Of a stretch of 64,000 nt of DNA, positions 1 through 11,489 are shown piece after piece. The DNA is from Aspidapion aeneum (taxonomy: Eukaryota; Arthropoda; Insecta; Coleoptera; Brentidae). The DNA is taken from contig OY755038.1 of the NCBI GenBank assembly GCA_963576565.1, positions 205,441,013 through 205,505,012 on the forward strand, given 5' to 3'. The position numbers and the translations under genes are program-made. The stretch's first letter is position 1. Every line of letters begins with the position of its first letter. The notes under the pieces are model-generated. The model did not search any database. It was not told the DNA's origin and was given only the letters and a program-made list of their open reading frames with translations.

Positions 1-84
1 GGCAAAAATAAACTGCTATACATACCGATCAATGAAAAGACCGATTACAAACAAAAAGAAAAAAAGTAATCCATGACCTACGAC

Positions 85-1257
85 CATTGGCGTAGCTAGG
101 GGGGGGCAGGGGGGGGCCCTGAAGTCCCTCAGGCCCCCCCTAAGATATTTTAGGCCTCCCCTACCGACTACTAGTAAAAGAACATGACGCTGAAAATACA
201 TACTTTTCTATTATTATTCGGGAAATATTCAAATAAAATAGGTGCATTAAAATTTAAAATCATTCAGATAATGTTTACATTTCAGGAAAAAGCCCTTGTC
301 TTGCGGAATTAGGCTTTTTCTCTTTAAATTATCGGTAACTTTTCTGCACACATGCAATTTCCCGAAAATATTTTTTAAAATTAAACATAATTATGCATAT
401 TGAATATTTCATACATGTTGGCGACATCTTGTAAAATAAATGTAAGTTAAATTTCGCATTTAATAAAAACAGCGACCTTTGCCCCTCTGTTTCCGAAATC
501 GGGTTGTAGATGTAAGGTTATAAAAGACCTTTTTAAACTGTTTTTCTAAAATAAATATAATAATCTTTTTAGTTTTTTTGAGGTTAGCGTTTAGTGTCTT
601 ATGAAAATTTTCCGATTTTGGTGACAATTTCATAACCATTTTCATATTAAGTTTTCCACGTCGTTAAATGGAATAAATTCGTCGAGCAATACCGGGAAAT
701 TTTTAATATTAATACTTCTACTCTAAGAGCAGAAATTACCGTTTTAAAGAATTGTATTTTTCGGTTAAATCAAACTGTTGGTCATGATTCTATCAAACAA
801 CATATAGCAGAAACAGCAAACCTCTACCAACTTTTTAAAGTTGCGAGTATTCTTCCAATTTCAAGTGCAACTTGCGAGAGGTATTTCTCTGCCATGAGGA
901 GAGTTTTTAATTGGCTTAGAACAACTATGACTCAAGAGAGACACTCAGGTTTGTCATTGTTATTCATAGAAAAAGATGTTGAGGTCGACTTAGACAGTGT
1001 GGTAGACGCTTTCAGTCAGCGACGTAGAAAACTTTCTTTGTAGAATTGCTGAATTACATACTTCCTGTGTATACATATAAATAAGTTGGTAAATGTATTA
1101 TTAAATTTGTTATATTAAAATATTAGAACATTTAATGCGCGTATTTTTTTTATTCATTGCACACTTTGCACGACTCTTTAAAACCTATGTTTGCTTTTTG
1201 TTCAAGATAGACCGGGGCCACGGCCCCCCCTGAAAAGCAAGGCTAGCTACGCCAATG
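85..1257 (+). mobile_element. hAT transposon with 15-bp TIRs and 8-bp TSD
   Basis: Perfect 15-bp terminal inverted repeats (CATTGGCGTAGCTAG at 85-99 and its complement at 1243-1257) are flanked by identical 8-bp duplications CCTACGAC (77-84 and 1258-1265), the hAT signature. G/C homopolymer runs lie just inside both ends. The only recognisable coding part is the C-terminal dimerisation region of the transposase (651-1043). The 1173-bp length is far below an autonomous hAT, so most of the transposase has been deleted. It sits inside an older foldback element. Confidence 0.93.
651..1043 (+). pseudogene. hAT transposase C-terminal dimerisation domain (fragment)
   Basis: An open stretch of 130 codons without an obvious start ends at the TAG at 1041-1043. 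It carries the hAT C-terminal dimerisation signature: a leucine/isoleucine-rich helix, then ILPISSATCERYFSAMRRV, NWLRTTMTQERHSGLSLLFI and a basic tail RRRKL. In intact family members this segment follows the RNase H-like DDE core and mediates dimerisation of the transposase. The catalytic core and the DNA-binding finger are absent, so this is the 3' end of a deleted gene. The nearest family appears to be the ZMYM1/'zinc finger MYM-type 1-like' hAT group. The frame itself is undamaged, which suggests the element is fairly young. Confidence 0.88.
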
Positions 1258-1491
1258 CCTACGACAGATCTTCTGCCTTTCAGGCCAGATCAACACTTAT
1301 TGCGTTTTTATCCGCCATCAGACACGTGGGCGTCTATCAGCGGAATTTTTAAGTCGAATAATACTAGCAAACGTGAAATTTAGAAGCCTGAAAGGCAGAA
1401 GAGCTGTCGTAGGTCACGGATTAGTTTTTTTTTCTTTTTATTTGTAATCGGTCTTTTCATTGATCAATATCTATAGCAGTTTATTTTCGCC

Positions 1492-3306
1492 TAATCTTGT
1501 TTTGGTTTCTCTAGTATCTCGGTAGATGGCGCACCTTGCTAGAGTTTTCTCACTATTTACATAGGATTAAAGACGAAACCGTCTAATTAACTTCGCAAGA
1601 GTGTCACATCGACCAAGCAGTGTTCTGAGGAGTCCCATAAGAACGAAACATAAAAATTCAATTTGTGATAAAATAAATCTATTTCAATTATTTTTTTTGC
1701 TTAATTAAAAACTGACTTTGCTTGTCGACCGTGAAGTAAAATAAACCCATCTCCTAGGAAACTAAACCGATTTTAAAAATCAGAAGAAGAATCCAAATAC
1801 CTTTCAATGGGGGTATTGCATGCCCCCCCTTTATTTTTAAAAATGTTGATTTTGTCAAATGTTTGACATTAGGTTCATTCGACATAATTGCCACTTATTT
1901 CAAATATCCTCAAAAAAAAGTCCCATTAAAAAGCCTTTTTACCAGAAATCGATATCTCTGTCTGTTTAAAAGTTAGAAGGGGAAAGTCTATCCTAAAAGG
2001 TGTGTAAAACCTACAGAAACCACTACTTCGAGGGAAAATACCCCTACCGGCATTGAATTATACTGATGGTTACATGCTTTCCTTGGAAACTTGTTAAAAC
2101 TATGTGGTTTTCACTTTCTCCAACGTCGATTACAAGAATATGGATAATCCTTGTTTGGAACACGTCCTAACAAGCTGCAGGAACAGTGACCCATGCCAAT
2201 CCATGACGTGTCGAGCATAAGTTGTGTGAAACCAACAGAAACAACTTCTCTGAGGGAAAATAGCTTTACCGGCATATTACAATTAGCGTTCATGAAAAAG
2301 TACAGATGGCTCAATGGTATTTCGGGGGAAGTAGATGTCAAGATATGGCAAATTTATTTGTTATCGCGTTTAAGGGAAGGGATACCCCAAGCCGTAGCAC
2401 TGTCTAAAAAATAGTGACCTATTTCCAACGAACAAGATGTGTCAATTTTTTCCACAAAGGAATTGGTGGAATGAAAATTTAACTCGAGGTAGTTTTTAAA
2501 TTAATATGGAAGACTTTGCTATTTAAGCAGACCCCTCCTTTATCTGTTTCGCTGGGGAAGCTATGAACTTTAGTTTATGTTAGACACGGAATTAAATATT
2601 ATAAAAAAGAACAAGTCTGAAAAAAAGGATTATACGTTAGGTAGTCATCGTCTAAATTTCCGATAATTTATATACAACTACCCTCGAACGTTTTTTTACG
2701 AACTATCAAAAGGCGAGATCGTCGCGCTAGGGGATACAATCGGGGTCGGATAAAGAACAGGTATGTTTGAGAGTCTGGCTATACTGAAACAATGCGCGTT
2801 ACCACGTGTAAACTTTTCTTTTACTAGATACTTTATGCATATTCAGTTGCTCTTATGTTACATACAGTAATAATTTCCCATGAATCCTTTATTATTAACC
2901 ATGCCGTATACTCGATCTCCCCTACTTTGTAGCATCAGAACTTTTGGATTTTGGGCCAAGATTGGGAGAAATAAACGATATCATTAGTTCCAGATCCTTA
3001 AAAGCGCACACAATAAGAACTCAATGCATTCCACGGGTGGCTTCCCTCTGATATGTTTTCCTGGACTGGAGCCAAAACGTGATTTTTATCTGTTTGCAGA
3101 CAAACGCCCCGCCGTTGCCGCACCAGCCGCGCCCGCCGGCCGTGGTGACAATTGATTGCCAGATTTCGGTCGATTCTCAGATTTATTTTTCCACGCGATA
3201 TCTTTAAACAAATCCCCATGTCATTACCGTTCAATGCGTCCTATAGACTTAGATATGTTGGTATGTACGGTTGCCCACTTTTTTACTGTCACCTTAAAAT
3301 TGACAA
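1492..3306. other. No gene recognised; AT-rich
   Basis: Apart from a diverged direct duplication (2004-2275) I see only short chance frames here. A 74-codon frame at 2193-2414 matches nothing I recognise. Confidence 0.5.
2004..2275 (+). repeat. Diverged direct duplication, about 217 bp apart
   Basis: The segment at 2004-2056 recurs with scattered substitutions at 2221-2275; both read AAAACC/GAAACC, then CAGAAAC, GAGGGAAAATA and TACCGGCAT. Old tandem duplication or two copies of a repeat. Confidence 0.6.
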
Positions 3307-3990
3307 AAGTGGCGGCTGCTACAGGGAGGGCAACGGGGCAGGGCCCTCCAAAAACTAGACGACAAACAGTATTTTTAATTGTTTTATTTAAAAAAAGTTA
3401 AATCTTTCCGTACGACATATCTAGTTCTTTTTTTTAGTCTGTGGTTATCAAAAGGCGATTAATTGGGTAAACTTTTTTAGCGTAAATAATTACAAGCCGG
3501 CAGCACCGCGTGGGACAAGATTTCAATTTCACCCGTTTTTCATCGGTGTATGGGTGGCTGTTCACCCGCCGGGGCGGGAGGAATGTTTGTTTTAGTTGAC
3601 TTCGGCCATATTCATAGTGCAAAAACGTTCATTGGACTTCCTACGTGTTGCCGGTTCTATCCTTAGTAAAGACGTATGAGTCTGTTTTGATTTGGGGTAG
3701 GTCAGTAGTTGAAAGCCTTGTCGGTTGCGTGTCCATTGTTTGTTTTTGTTTGTTTTCAAAATGGAAATAAATACCGTCGATTATATAAATAACTGTGCAA
3801 ATTTAAATACGTTGACATATGAACTTCGATTACAAATAAAATCTTTAGGGCCACATAAACCGGACCTGAAAATCCTAAAAATTATCCAAGCAAGTAATAA
3901 AAAATTATCGGATACTGAAAACTGGTTGTGCGGTTGTGAAAAACAAAGTGCTTTTTTTTGCTTTATTTGTCTTATTATGAACAATCCACG
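3307..3990 (+). mobile_element. ZMYM1-like hAT element, copy 1 (5' part only)
   Basis: From about 3307 the sequence runs parallel to the hAT element at 11490-12524: the terminal GTGGCGGCTG motif, the GGCAACGGGGCAG block, the ACAAGCCGGCAGCACCGCG block and the first transposase codons all match in order. Similarity stops abruptly at about 3990, right after the shared AACAATCCACGAAG, so the 3' two-thirds and the right end are missing. The left terminal base is A where C is expected. No target duplication can be shown. Confidence 0.8.
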
Positions 3991-4075
3991 AAGATTTTCA
4001 TTAAATTACCAATTTAGTGATTACTCGAGGGATATTAATCGCGGAACATTAATGGGTAGCAACTGTAGACAATAG
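3761..4075 (+). pseudogene. hAT (TTF/ZMYM1-like) transposase N-terminus, truncated
   Basis: The ATG at 3761 begins MEINTVDYINN; a frame-extending upstream ATG lies at 3725. The product shows the TTF-type finger region typical of ZMYM1-like hAT transposases: PDLKILKIIQ, then WLCGCEKQSAFFCFICLIM with its C-x-C and C-x-x-C pairs. This domain normally binds the element ends. After about residue 77 the sequence leaves the family and runs through unrelated residues to the TAG at 4073. Compared with copy 2 (11490-12524) this copy keeps the start codon and an undisrupted finger, while copy 2 keeps the downstream part. It is a dead fragment of a much longer protein. Confidence 0.75.
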
Positions 4076-5364
4076 TATATTTCATAACAAGTGCGGAAAG
4101 TGTTACTTTTTACGCGATTTCGTTTGTCAACCGACCCGTAGCGGAGTTTGGCCAGCAACCAAGTGCGGAAAAAAAATTTTTCGTAAGAGTAAGGAACATA
4201 ATTTTTTCTTCGAGCGTGCGCAAAACATTAAAATAAACAAGAATTATAAAAAAAACTTTATTCAATTCTTAGGATTTGTACGTTCAAACATACACATCAC
4301 ATCCTGGTCTCTTTATTTGCAAGATCTTTGCCATAGGGATAAAGCATTAATTGGCTTAATTTACGACAGAGAATAGAAAAATGACTTAGTCTAATTTAAC
4401 CATTCATATCAAATTAATACTTTATAGACAAACAGTGAAACCAGTATACTACTTTGTTTGTGCTAAGAAGTAATATATAGATACTCCATATCATAATTTT
4501 TGAGATAACTTTTTGACAGTTATCAGCTGTTTACCATAACAAATAGCATAGTTATTTTAAAATAAAGTAAGTAAGTACTTTACCAAATGATTCATCAAGA
4601 CCTAAAAATAGACTTGACACACATGTGAATCTGGAAGCGATACCATGTTGGTTCAAAGACTAAAAAGGGAAAAAGCCGTTTGAGCTTCTAAACTAAATAA
4701 ATTATTAAATAAAACGAAATAATCCTCTAAATACAACAATTTGTAATTAAAAGTTAATGTAAAGCGGGAAGAAACTTTAAGTTTAACTTTTCCAGTCAAT
4801 TAATTAAGTTAAAACATATTGACTAGATTGTAATACTTATACATAAAGTGTTCGAAAAATAAAAAATATATATTATTATTCTGCCTCTTCATGAAATTTA
4901 GGAAAGTAGCGGGCACTATGACTTCTGTGTTGATCAGTAACAAAAAATTTTAGTATGTGACGCAAGTAACTAAATAATTATTTAAAATTTCGATACACTG
5001 CATAGTTTTCATAAATTAGAAATTTGACAAGGAGACTTTTGCCACACGACCAACATAAAGCTGCTCCTCATTTTCAAAAACGGAAGGTTGCACAAACAAC
5101 CAATCTATATCTGTAATCTTATTTTGTTACGTCTCCCGAAACCAGATATAACAATAACAACAACGAGAATGCAGGAATATGATTTATAGCCCAACCGCAA
5201 AAATATTGAATAAAACTTTGTTCTCCGCAATAAAATTTCTTTTGATTATATTTTTGATTAAATGAAAAATCTTATATTGTTTTGGTATATATTTAGCTAT
5301 TTATATTAAGCACAAGATACATTTAGATTTACCCTGGATGATTTTAAGTGCTTTATAGAAAGGC
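4076..5364. other. No gene recognised; AT-rich
   Basis: I see nothing coding or clearly repeated within the window in this stretch. Confidence 0.5.
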
Positions 5365-5653
5365 AAAGAATAAAACACTCCACTATATATTGCGTTTATA
5401 ACCTTTAAAAAAGTTTTCGATAGCATTGAGCACTAGGCAGTAAAAGCATCTCTAATTAATAGCCCAATAGATCACAAATAAACCTACTTATAATATATAT
5501 AGCGAAGCAACAAAATCCACCAAGCCATTCCGCATAAGAAGAGGTGTCAGTCAGGGTTACACAATATCCCATAATTTATTTAACCAGTCCCTAGAAGATG
5601 TTTTTAAAAATTTAGATTATGAAGAAATAGGCATCAAAGTAAGCAGAAAATAC

Positions 5654-5851
5654 TTGAACAACCTAAGATATGCGGACGATATCACCTTAATAACAAATAA
5701 GAAAGAAGGACTAATAAGAATGATGGAAGAACTGGATACAGCAGCTAAAATTATAGGCTTGAATATGAACTACACTAAAACTAAAATTATAACAAACACA
5801 GATGAAGATATCACGATCAAAATAAACCAAGAAGAAATAGAACAAGTGGAG

Positions 5852-5907
<56 letters not shown>

Positions 5908-5953
5908 CTCAAGAGGAAAGCAAGATTGGCCTGCGCAGCATTCGGTAAATTAA
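5654..5953 (+). pseudogene. LINE reverse transcriptase fragment with YADD box
   Basis: The frame reads LRYADDITLITNKKEG, followed by MMEELDTAAKIIGLNMNYTK and VEEYIYI. YADD is the catalytic Asp pair of the reverse transcriptase palm; the GLNMNYTKTK part is the following conserved block. After VEEY the codons run into a (TA)n tract and the family continuation (YLGQIIK in the other copy) is destroyed. It is one of several disconnected pieces of the RT in this element, so not functional. Confidence 0.85.
5854..5906. repeat. (TA)n microsatellite inside the LINE
   Basis: About 26 TA units. It starts exactly where the sister copy encodes YVYLGQ, so it most likely expanded from a short ATATAT in the RT gene. 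Confidence 0.95.
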
Positions 5954-6392
5954 GCTACATATTAAAAAATATTATCAGTGTCTCAAAACGAAAGTGTATA
6001 ACCAACGTATCCTTCCTGTATTAATCTATGGATCCCAGACCTGGACACTTACAAAATCAAACAAGGATAAGGTAACAAAAGTCCAAAGATCAGTGGAATG
6101 AATGGATAAGAAAGAAAACAAAAGTAAGGGATGTCAGAGGAGTAGTAGCAAAATTAAAATGGAAATTTTCCAGTCATAATATCAGACAGAAAGACGAGCG
6201 ATGGAATAAATGTATTGTAAACTGGAAGCATTGGGAACGTAAAAGAAATAGGGAATGAGATAAGCGGACGATTTAAAAACACATGCGGGAACTAGATGGA
6301 TGAACACAGCGACAGACAGGGAAGAGTGGAAGATATTGAGGAAGGCCTATGTCCAAATATCGATCGAAGAAGGCTAAATAGATAGATAAGAA

Positions 6393-7167
6393 GGCACCCC
6401 GATTAAATTGATTTTGATTTTGCTGCTACACAGTTTCCAACACGTCTAATTCTCTTTGCAAGATGTTAGCACATGCATAAGTAATAACTTTAATCATGTG
6501 ATATTAGTTTCCATTTACCAATTCAAGATTTAGACACCGTTTTGATTTAAGGTTTCAATTATTAGTTTGTTGAAATAGCTCTTCAAATTTTACAAAGTAT
6601 TTTTCTATAAAATTAATCATACAAATTCATAAACTATATATAGTGTTCTTTATATATGACAAGGTTAAAATTTAAATTCAGGATGTTTAAAGTTAGTTTA
6701 ATATACCCATTTCAATAGGTAACTATAGAAAATATAATGCAAAAAACTTAAAACCCGTTACTGTTTAAAATCTACAAAGAAAATACACACAAAATTGACG
6801 TTTTATCCATAAACAGCAATTCACTAAGCCATAAAAAAGTTGGGGGCCATGCACAAATTTAGTAATGATTATAAAGGGAAAATGGGGGTTTACAAAATAT
6901 TAGAGGAGAGGAGGAGTTGCGACAGCGTTACGTAACAATTTTTACCAATAAATATTTTCCGGTCTGTGTAAAAATAGTTTTTGATTTTAACACAATAATG
7001 GTTTAAGGAAGAAGGGTTTTGAAAACGTTAAGAAAATTAAAAAAGGGTTTCGCTCAGTTGTTAAAACGTTCAACGGGAAAAGGAGAGTAAAAAATTGGCA
7101 AGGCCACCGTTACGTAATTTGTTTACAGCCTCGTACAACTAGCAGCAGCAGCACCGTCATCAAAACT
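6393..7167. other. No gene recognised; AT-rich
   Basis: No coding or repeat signal that I can support, apart from a short AGC run at 7141-7152. Confidence 0.5.
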
Positions 7168-7453
7168 ATTAGAGAATTATTGAAATAAAGCCAGGCTATA
7201 ATAGTGCCAGGCACAATTTTGACACCTTCACATTGTCATATCAGCTGTGATCTTTCAACACACGGCCTTTGTTTACTATATGAACCGGAATAAATAGTGC
7301 TTTCTTTTATTAATTAAAAATAAACGACAAAAGTTTTAAATTCGACTTTGGTATGTCAATTTTGAAGGATCAACTGTCAGTTTTCAATGTGAAAGTGTCA
7401 AAATAGTGCCTGGCACAATTATAGTCTGGTTGTATTTCAATAATTCTCTATTA
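7168..7453. mobile_element. Palindromic MITE (TIR ~55 bp), copy 1
   Basis: The arm beginning ATTAGAGAATTATTGAAATA is mirrored at the right end by TATTTCAATAATTCTCTATTA. Inside both arms lies the motif AGTGCCAGGCAC/GTGCCTGGCAC next to TTTTGACAC. There is no coding capacity. A related element with the same inner motif is at 52351-52595. Confidence 0.8.
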
Positions 7454-7518
7454 ACGATGTTGAATTCCCTGCCATAAAAATGAAACAGCCATAAATTTTT
7501 GGCACTAGTATTGTTTTT

Positions 7519-7610
7519 TGAGGGCCGGTTTCTCCATTGCGAGTAACTCTGGGGGGTTAACTAGGCCGGCGTAAATTTTAACCTAGGGTTAACCCGTGGT
7601 TGTGTTTCTC
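7519..7610. mobile_element. Vestige of a TTTCTCCA/GGTTAAC-type MITE
   Basis: Contains GGCCGGTTTCTCCA followed by a GGTTAAC...GTTAACC inverted pair and a second TTTCTCCA, features of a common insect MITE type. The ends are not clean inverted repeats, so I rate it as a remnant. Confidence 0.35.
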
Positions 7611-8004
7611 CAAAGGCCACTGTGGGTGGAGTTATTTGATTCTGCATTGGAAATCTCCATGTTGCTCTTCTGAGTACTGGCATTCATCTATATCATCATA
7701 TGGCTCGCTGAATGTTTCTCACAGTTAGTCGACTCCAGCCGATTTCACCCGAATGAGCGTTACATAGCCGAGCCTGACGGCTCAGATCAATTCACTACCC
7801 ACAAAAACTGCTAAACGCGCCTAAAGAAGTTTACACTTCAAAAAGGAAGAACCTTAGATAAATTATAGAAAAATAGCTAATTAATGGGAAGTCCAATTTC
7901 CAATAAATAAGAATCTACAGTTTTAATTCTGTATTTGTATTTTAAGTTCTTAGGAATAAAACATATTAACTGAATTATTCCATAAAAATGTGTCGAAAAA
8001 ATCC
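7611..8004. other. No gene recognised
   Basis: Nothing that I can identify. Confidence 0.5.
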
Positions 8005-8376
8005 ATCATAACAAAAAAATTTCATGTAAAATAAGGCCAAGTACGCGAAAATGGTATTCCGTAAAAAGAATTGAGATAAAAGTAAAGCCAAGTTCTCAAT
8101 ACAAATTTCAAAAAGAAAGGTTGTTACCAGTTTGGTAATATTCTTTTTTAAACTTTGCTATTAGAGCCAAACTTCTTTATGTTCAATTTAGGCACTGTGC
8201 CTAAAAGTTATTTGCAGCCGTAATAGTCACGTTAAAAAGAATTTCGAAACTAGTAAGAACCTTTCGTTTTGAAACTTGTATTGGAGAACTTGGCTTTACT
8301 TTTATCTCAATTCTTTTTACGGAATCCCATTTTCGTGTACTTGGCTTTTTTTACATGAAATGTTTTTATTATGATT
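8005..8376. mobile_element. Foldback element with ~105-bp arms
   Basis: The left arm (from ATCATAAC at 8005) and the right arm (ending GTTATGAT-like at 8376) are long inverted repeats. Shared blocks in order are TTTCATGTAAA, GGCCAAGTAC, CGAAAATGG, ATTCCGTAAAAAGAATTGAG and AAAAGTAAAGCCAAGTTCTC. The ~160-bp centre is not repeated. No ORF. A terminal fragment of the same family, with GTACTTGGCTTTTTTCACATG, recurs at about 41630-41680. Confidence 0.85.
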
Positions 8377-8464
8377 TCACTCCTTGTTTAAACTTTAAAG
8401 TAGTAAAATATGCGGAATATTGTTCAACACTTTTGCAATGCCCTATTAAAATGTTTTAAGGTTT

Positions 8465-9330
8465 TTTAATTTTTTCCTATGGTTTAACATCTCTAGACTT
8501 CCTAGAATTGGGCAATGTTAGTTTTACTTAACTTTTAGGAAGTAAATTAAAATTTTGCAGATTTCAAATTTTTTCCTATAGTTTTATCATAGTTCCTAGC
8601 AGTTTTCCAAAACTCAGCTTTCTAGCGTTTCGGGAAGTGGGCAATGTTACCTTTACATAATTTTATATTTATAGGGGAGGGAAATTAATTAAAATTTTGG
8701 GATCTTTTAAATTTTTTTCTACAGTTTTATCATAGCTCCTATCGGTCTTCCAAAGCTCAGCTCTCTAGCGTTTCTCAAAATGGGCAATGCTACTTTTACA
8801 TAACTTTACATTTATAGGGCAGGGAAGCAAATTAACATGTTAGGGTTTTAAAATTTTTTGCTATAGTTTTATCATCATCCAAAGCTCAGCTCTCTAGCAC
8901 TTTTGGAAGTGGGCAATATTAATTTTACATAATTTTACATGTCTAGGGAAGGGGAGTAAATTAGAATTTTGCGGTTTTTTGATTTTTTTGTTTGGTCATA
9001 ATTTCTATCAGTCTGCCAAATTGCAACTTTGTAGCATGTCTGGAAGTACAGTAGAATTTTGATGATCTATATATGAGTGAGTGAGTGAGTGAGTGAGTGG
9101 CTTCGACGTTTTTTGAAATTTCGTAACTACTTTACTAGATACTTTATGGAAGTCCATGGAACTTGAAGGAATTGTTAACTCTTTGAAGATCTACTACTGT
9201 GCTAAGTTTGAGCTTCGTAGCTCCGAAGTAGACTTTTAGATAGGTCAAATATGATCTGAAATGTTTCAAGAAAAGATTCAGTTTACGCGAACTTGGCGGG
9301 ACACTGCCGTGCCTCCATATTTCTTGATAT
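8465..9330 (+). repeat. Interspersed repeat with internal ~100-150-bp tandem units
   Basis: Between 8465 and about 9040 a unit recurs four to five times with drift: TTTTTTCCTATAGTTTTATCATAG, a CCAAAGCTCAGCTCTCTAGC block, GGGCAATGTTA and TTACATAATTTTA. It is followed by a shared flank with GTGAGTGAGTGAG at 9075-9100 and a stretch up to the CGGGACACTGCCGTGCC motif. The same flank, with one tandem unit, recurs at 23640-24320, so this is a dispersed family whose tandem number varies between copies. Confidence 0.8.
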
Positions 9331-9823
9331 TATTTTATTGCAGTAATGTGCAATTATTTTTTGATATATATATTGCGCTCATTTTCCTTCCTGTTGGATG
9401 AGGTAATATAGTATCTGCATAGCATCACGATTTAATGACCCTTACATTCGCATCCCTTCAGGCAAATAACCAACCTAGTTCATTGTGTTGCGCGGTAAGT
9501 CATATAAAAGCTCAGGAATTTTAACGACCCAGGCCGCCTAGTAGATTATTTCAGCTAACGCAACTTGAAACGTATGTAGAGGATATTTCAGTGGCAGCCC
9601 GTGAGTTGTGAAGCCGGGGGGCACATATGGCTTAATGGTGGGGGTAATGGGTTTTTGGAGAAGCACTTAACTGAGTTTGTACTATTCGTTTTACCCAAAT
9701 ACGTTAGAGCATATATATGGGGCATACCCATGCATTCTCACACGCGATGCTTGAAGCCAGGACCCCTATTTAATTCTTAATGTTCCATTTTCGGGTAGAC
9801 AGGATTTCGGTTACTGCGCATGC
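9331..9823. other. No gene recognised
   Basis: No supportable coding or repeat content. Confidence 0.5.
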
Positions 9824-10249
9824 GTCAGTTTTGGTTTTGGAACATACTCCGTTACGTCACAACATTATTTGACAATTGTCAAATGTTTAGGGTTATGTCT
9901 ATTATTCTTTTTCTAAAAACTAGTTGATTTGGTGAAAATTTATCAAATTGTGGATCAAAATTGTAGTTTTTCTAAAACTCTTTATACAGATTTATTGTGG
10001 ACACCATTCCTAATTTTATTAACAAACTATAAAGAAAAATACACGTAGTTACCTATAGAATGGCACTTCCATACTTCTTGCGGACATTTTTCCTCAAACC
10101 GCACATGTTTTACATGAATTATTTCCCATTTTTCACAGAAAAGACATAATTTTACACGACAAACGCAAAACATTGCAAAATGTCAATATGGCATCCACCC
10201 CCATAGCAGCTGGGTGTCAACCACGGTGGATAGAATATACCGGTGTTCG

Positions 10250-10287
<38 letters not shown>

Positions 10288-10860
10288 GAATTTTTCACTG
10301 CTGGTCCAGCTGATTTTTGTAAACAAAAGTTAGATATAATATGAACAACGGAACAACTAATATTTTTTGAATATTTTGAAAACTAAGGCAATTTTCCTAC
10401 AGTTTTCTAGTACATTCTTATAAAATGTAATTTTCAAGACGTATTGTCGTTATTTTTTGTAGCCCGCTTTATTTTTTATTACACAAAACTTAAACTACAA
10501 GTCAAACTGAATGTTGTAAATAAAGATGTAAGTCAGCGGATTGTTTTTGAAGCTGAAACGAACACATTATTTTCTTCGAATTTTAATTTTTTGTGTAAAA
10601 AGAAATGAAGCGGGCTAAAAAAAATAACAACTGGTATGTCTAAAAAATATTATTTTATAAGAATATACTAAAAAATAGTAGGAAAATTGCTTTAGTTTTC
10701 AAAAAATTCAAAAATTATTAGTTTTCTCTAACTTTTGTTTACATAAATCAGCTGGACCACCAGTGACGCGAAAATTTGACATATATTTATAAGATCCGAA
10801 CACCGGTCTATTCTATCCACCGTGGGTGTCAACATGACAAAATACACGCATGCGCACTTA
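9824..10860 (-). repeat. Interspersed repeat D, copy 1, split by a foldback element
   Basis: Reversed, this sequence parallels 20796-21285 over some 400 bp: GACGCATGCGCAGTAACCGAAA, the TTGACAATTGTCAAA block, the TTAGGAATGGTGTCC block and the GAAAAATGGGAAATAAT block. The copy is interrupted at 10222-10824 by a foldback element and resumes at 10834. A short ATG-led frame before a GTAA splice-donor-like site (near the ATTCTATAGGTAA motif) is present in both copies, but I cannot assign a protein. Confidence 0.75.
10222..10824. mobile_element. Foldback element with 9-bp TSD, copy 1
   Basis: Nearly the whole 603 bp folds back on itself. The ends read CACGGTGGATAGAATATACC inward, with CGGTGTTCG and a (TA)n tract just inside the left end. 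Identical 9-bp duplications GGTGTCAAC flank it at 10213-10221 and 10825-10833. A 9-bp target duplication is typical of Mutator-like elements, so a MULE-type foldback is the likeliest class, but no transposase is encoded. A left-truncated second copy lies at 58558-59081. Confidence 0.9.
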
Positions 10861-11024
10861 AAAATTTGCATCCGCGAATTTAAAATTGCCATTGTTTCCA
10901 AAGCCAGCTATGAGCGCTTTTGATTTTTTGAACATGTATTTATGCTATAAGGAATTTGGCTTTACCTAACAATGCAAATCCAATGCAAGAATTCAAAATA
11001 ATGTTCTGTGGAAGATTCATTCAT

Positions 11025-11475
11025 GTATTGCTAACACTTCAGGGTTCGTATCTCAGCAAGTAATATCTCATTTTATAGGTCAATAGTCGGTTTTTATTTT
11101 GTGTTTTTACAGATTTTCTCACAAATAAGCAGTTTCAAAGTGAACAGCCACTAAAAAAAAATTGGTCAAAACTCAAAATGGCGGCGAAATGTTTAGCGTC
11201 ATAACTCGAAAATCATGCGCTTGACAAAAAAATTAAAAAAAACGTTTTCTTAGGAAATTTTGTTCTCTTGAACTTTTGTTTTAAACTTCTTTTTCTAAAA
11301 CGTACAGTAATCACGTGACTAAAAAAAAAATTTTGTGCACACTTAAACCAAGATGGCGGAGGAAGCCGCCCTCCCCCAAGGTCAAAAACTCAAATTTGGT
11401 TTTGGGACTCCAATGTCAACAACATATGTCAAAATCTCGACTACACTACTACCTTCTCCAAGCTAGAATTCTATG
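11025..11475 (+). repeat. Interspersed repeat E, copy 1
   Basis: Runs parallel to 40768-41100. Shared landmarks are TGCTAACACTT, TCTCAGCAAG, AAAATGGCGGCGAAAT, TTTAGCGTCATA, CCCAAGGTC and CAACATATGTCAA. It contains two ATGGCGG motifs but no frame of note. Confidence 0.8.
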
Positions 11476-11489
11476 AATGGACTACTATT

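Larger units (their letters stand above)
1..1491. mobile_element. Foldback (long-TIR) element split by a hAT insertion
   Basis: Two long inverted arms face each other. The left arm (1-84 plus 1266-1285) is the reverse complement, with few mismatches, of the right arm (1386-1491); the outer ends read GGCAAAAATAAACTGCT and, inverted, GGCGAAAATAAACTGCT. The arms enclose about 100 bp. The left arm is interrupted at 85-1257 by a hAT element, and the arm reads straight through once that insert and one target duplication are removed. No transposase is encoded, so this is non-autonomous. The left end lies at or beyond the window edge, so its own target duplication cannot be checked. Confidence 0.8.
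5365..6392 (+). mobile_element. LINE (RTE-like endonuclease/RT type), 5'-truncated, copy 1
   Basis: A degenerate non-LTR retrotransposon in the plus orientation. In order it shows pieces of RT palm (AFIDFKKAFDSIEH-like at ~5390), a YADD box region (5654-5851), then the C-terminal region with WTLTKS-, KWKFSSHNIRQKDERW- and REEW-like motifs up to ~6360. It ends in short GATA repeats (ATAGATAGATAAG) near 6380-6392, the kind of simple tail RTE-type LINEs have. Many stops and frameshifts are present, plus an expanded (TA)n in the coding part. Copy 2 lies at 17005-17730 on the other strand. Confidence 0.85.
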
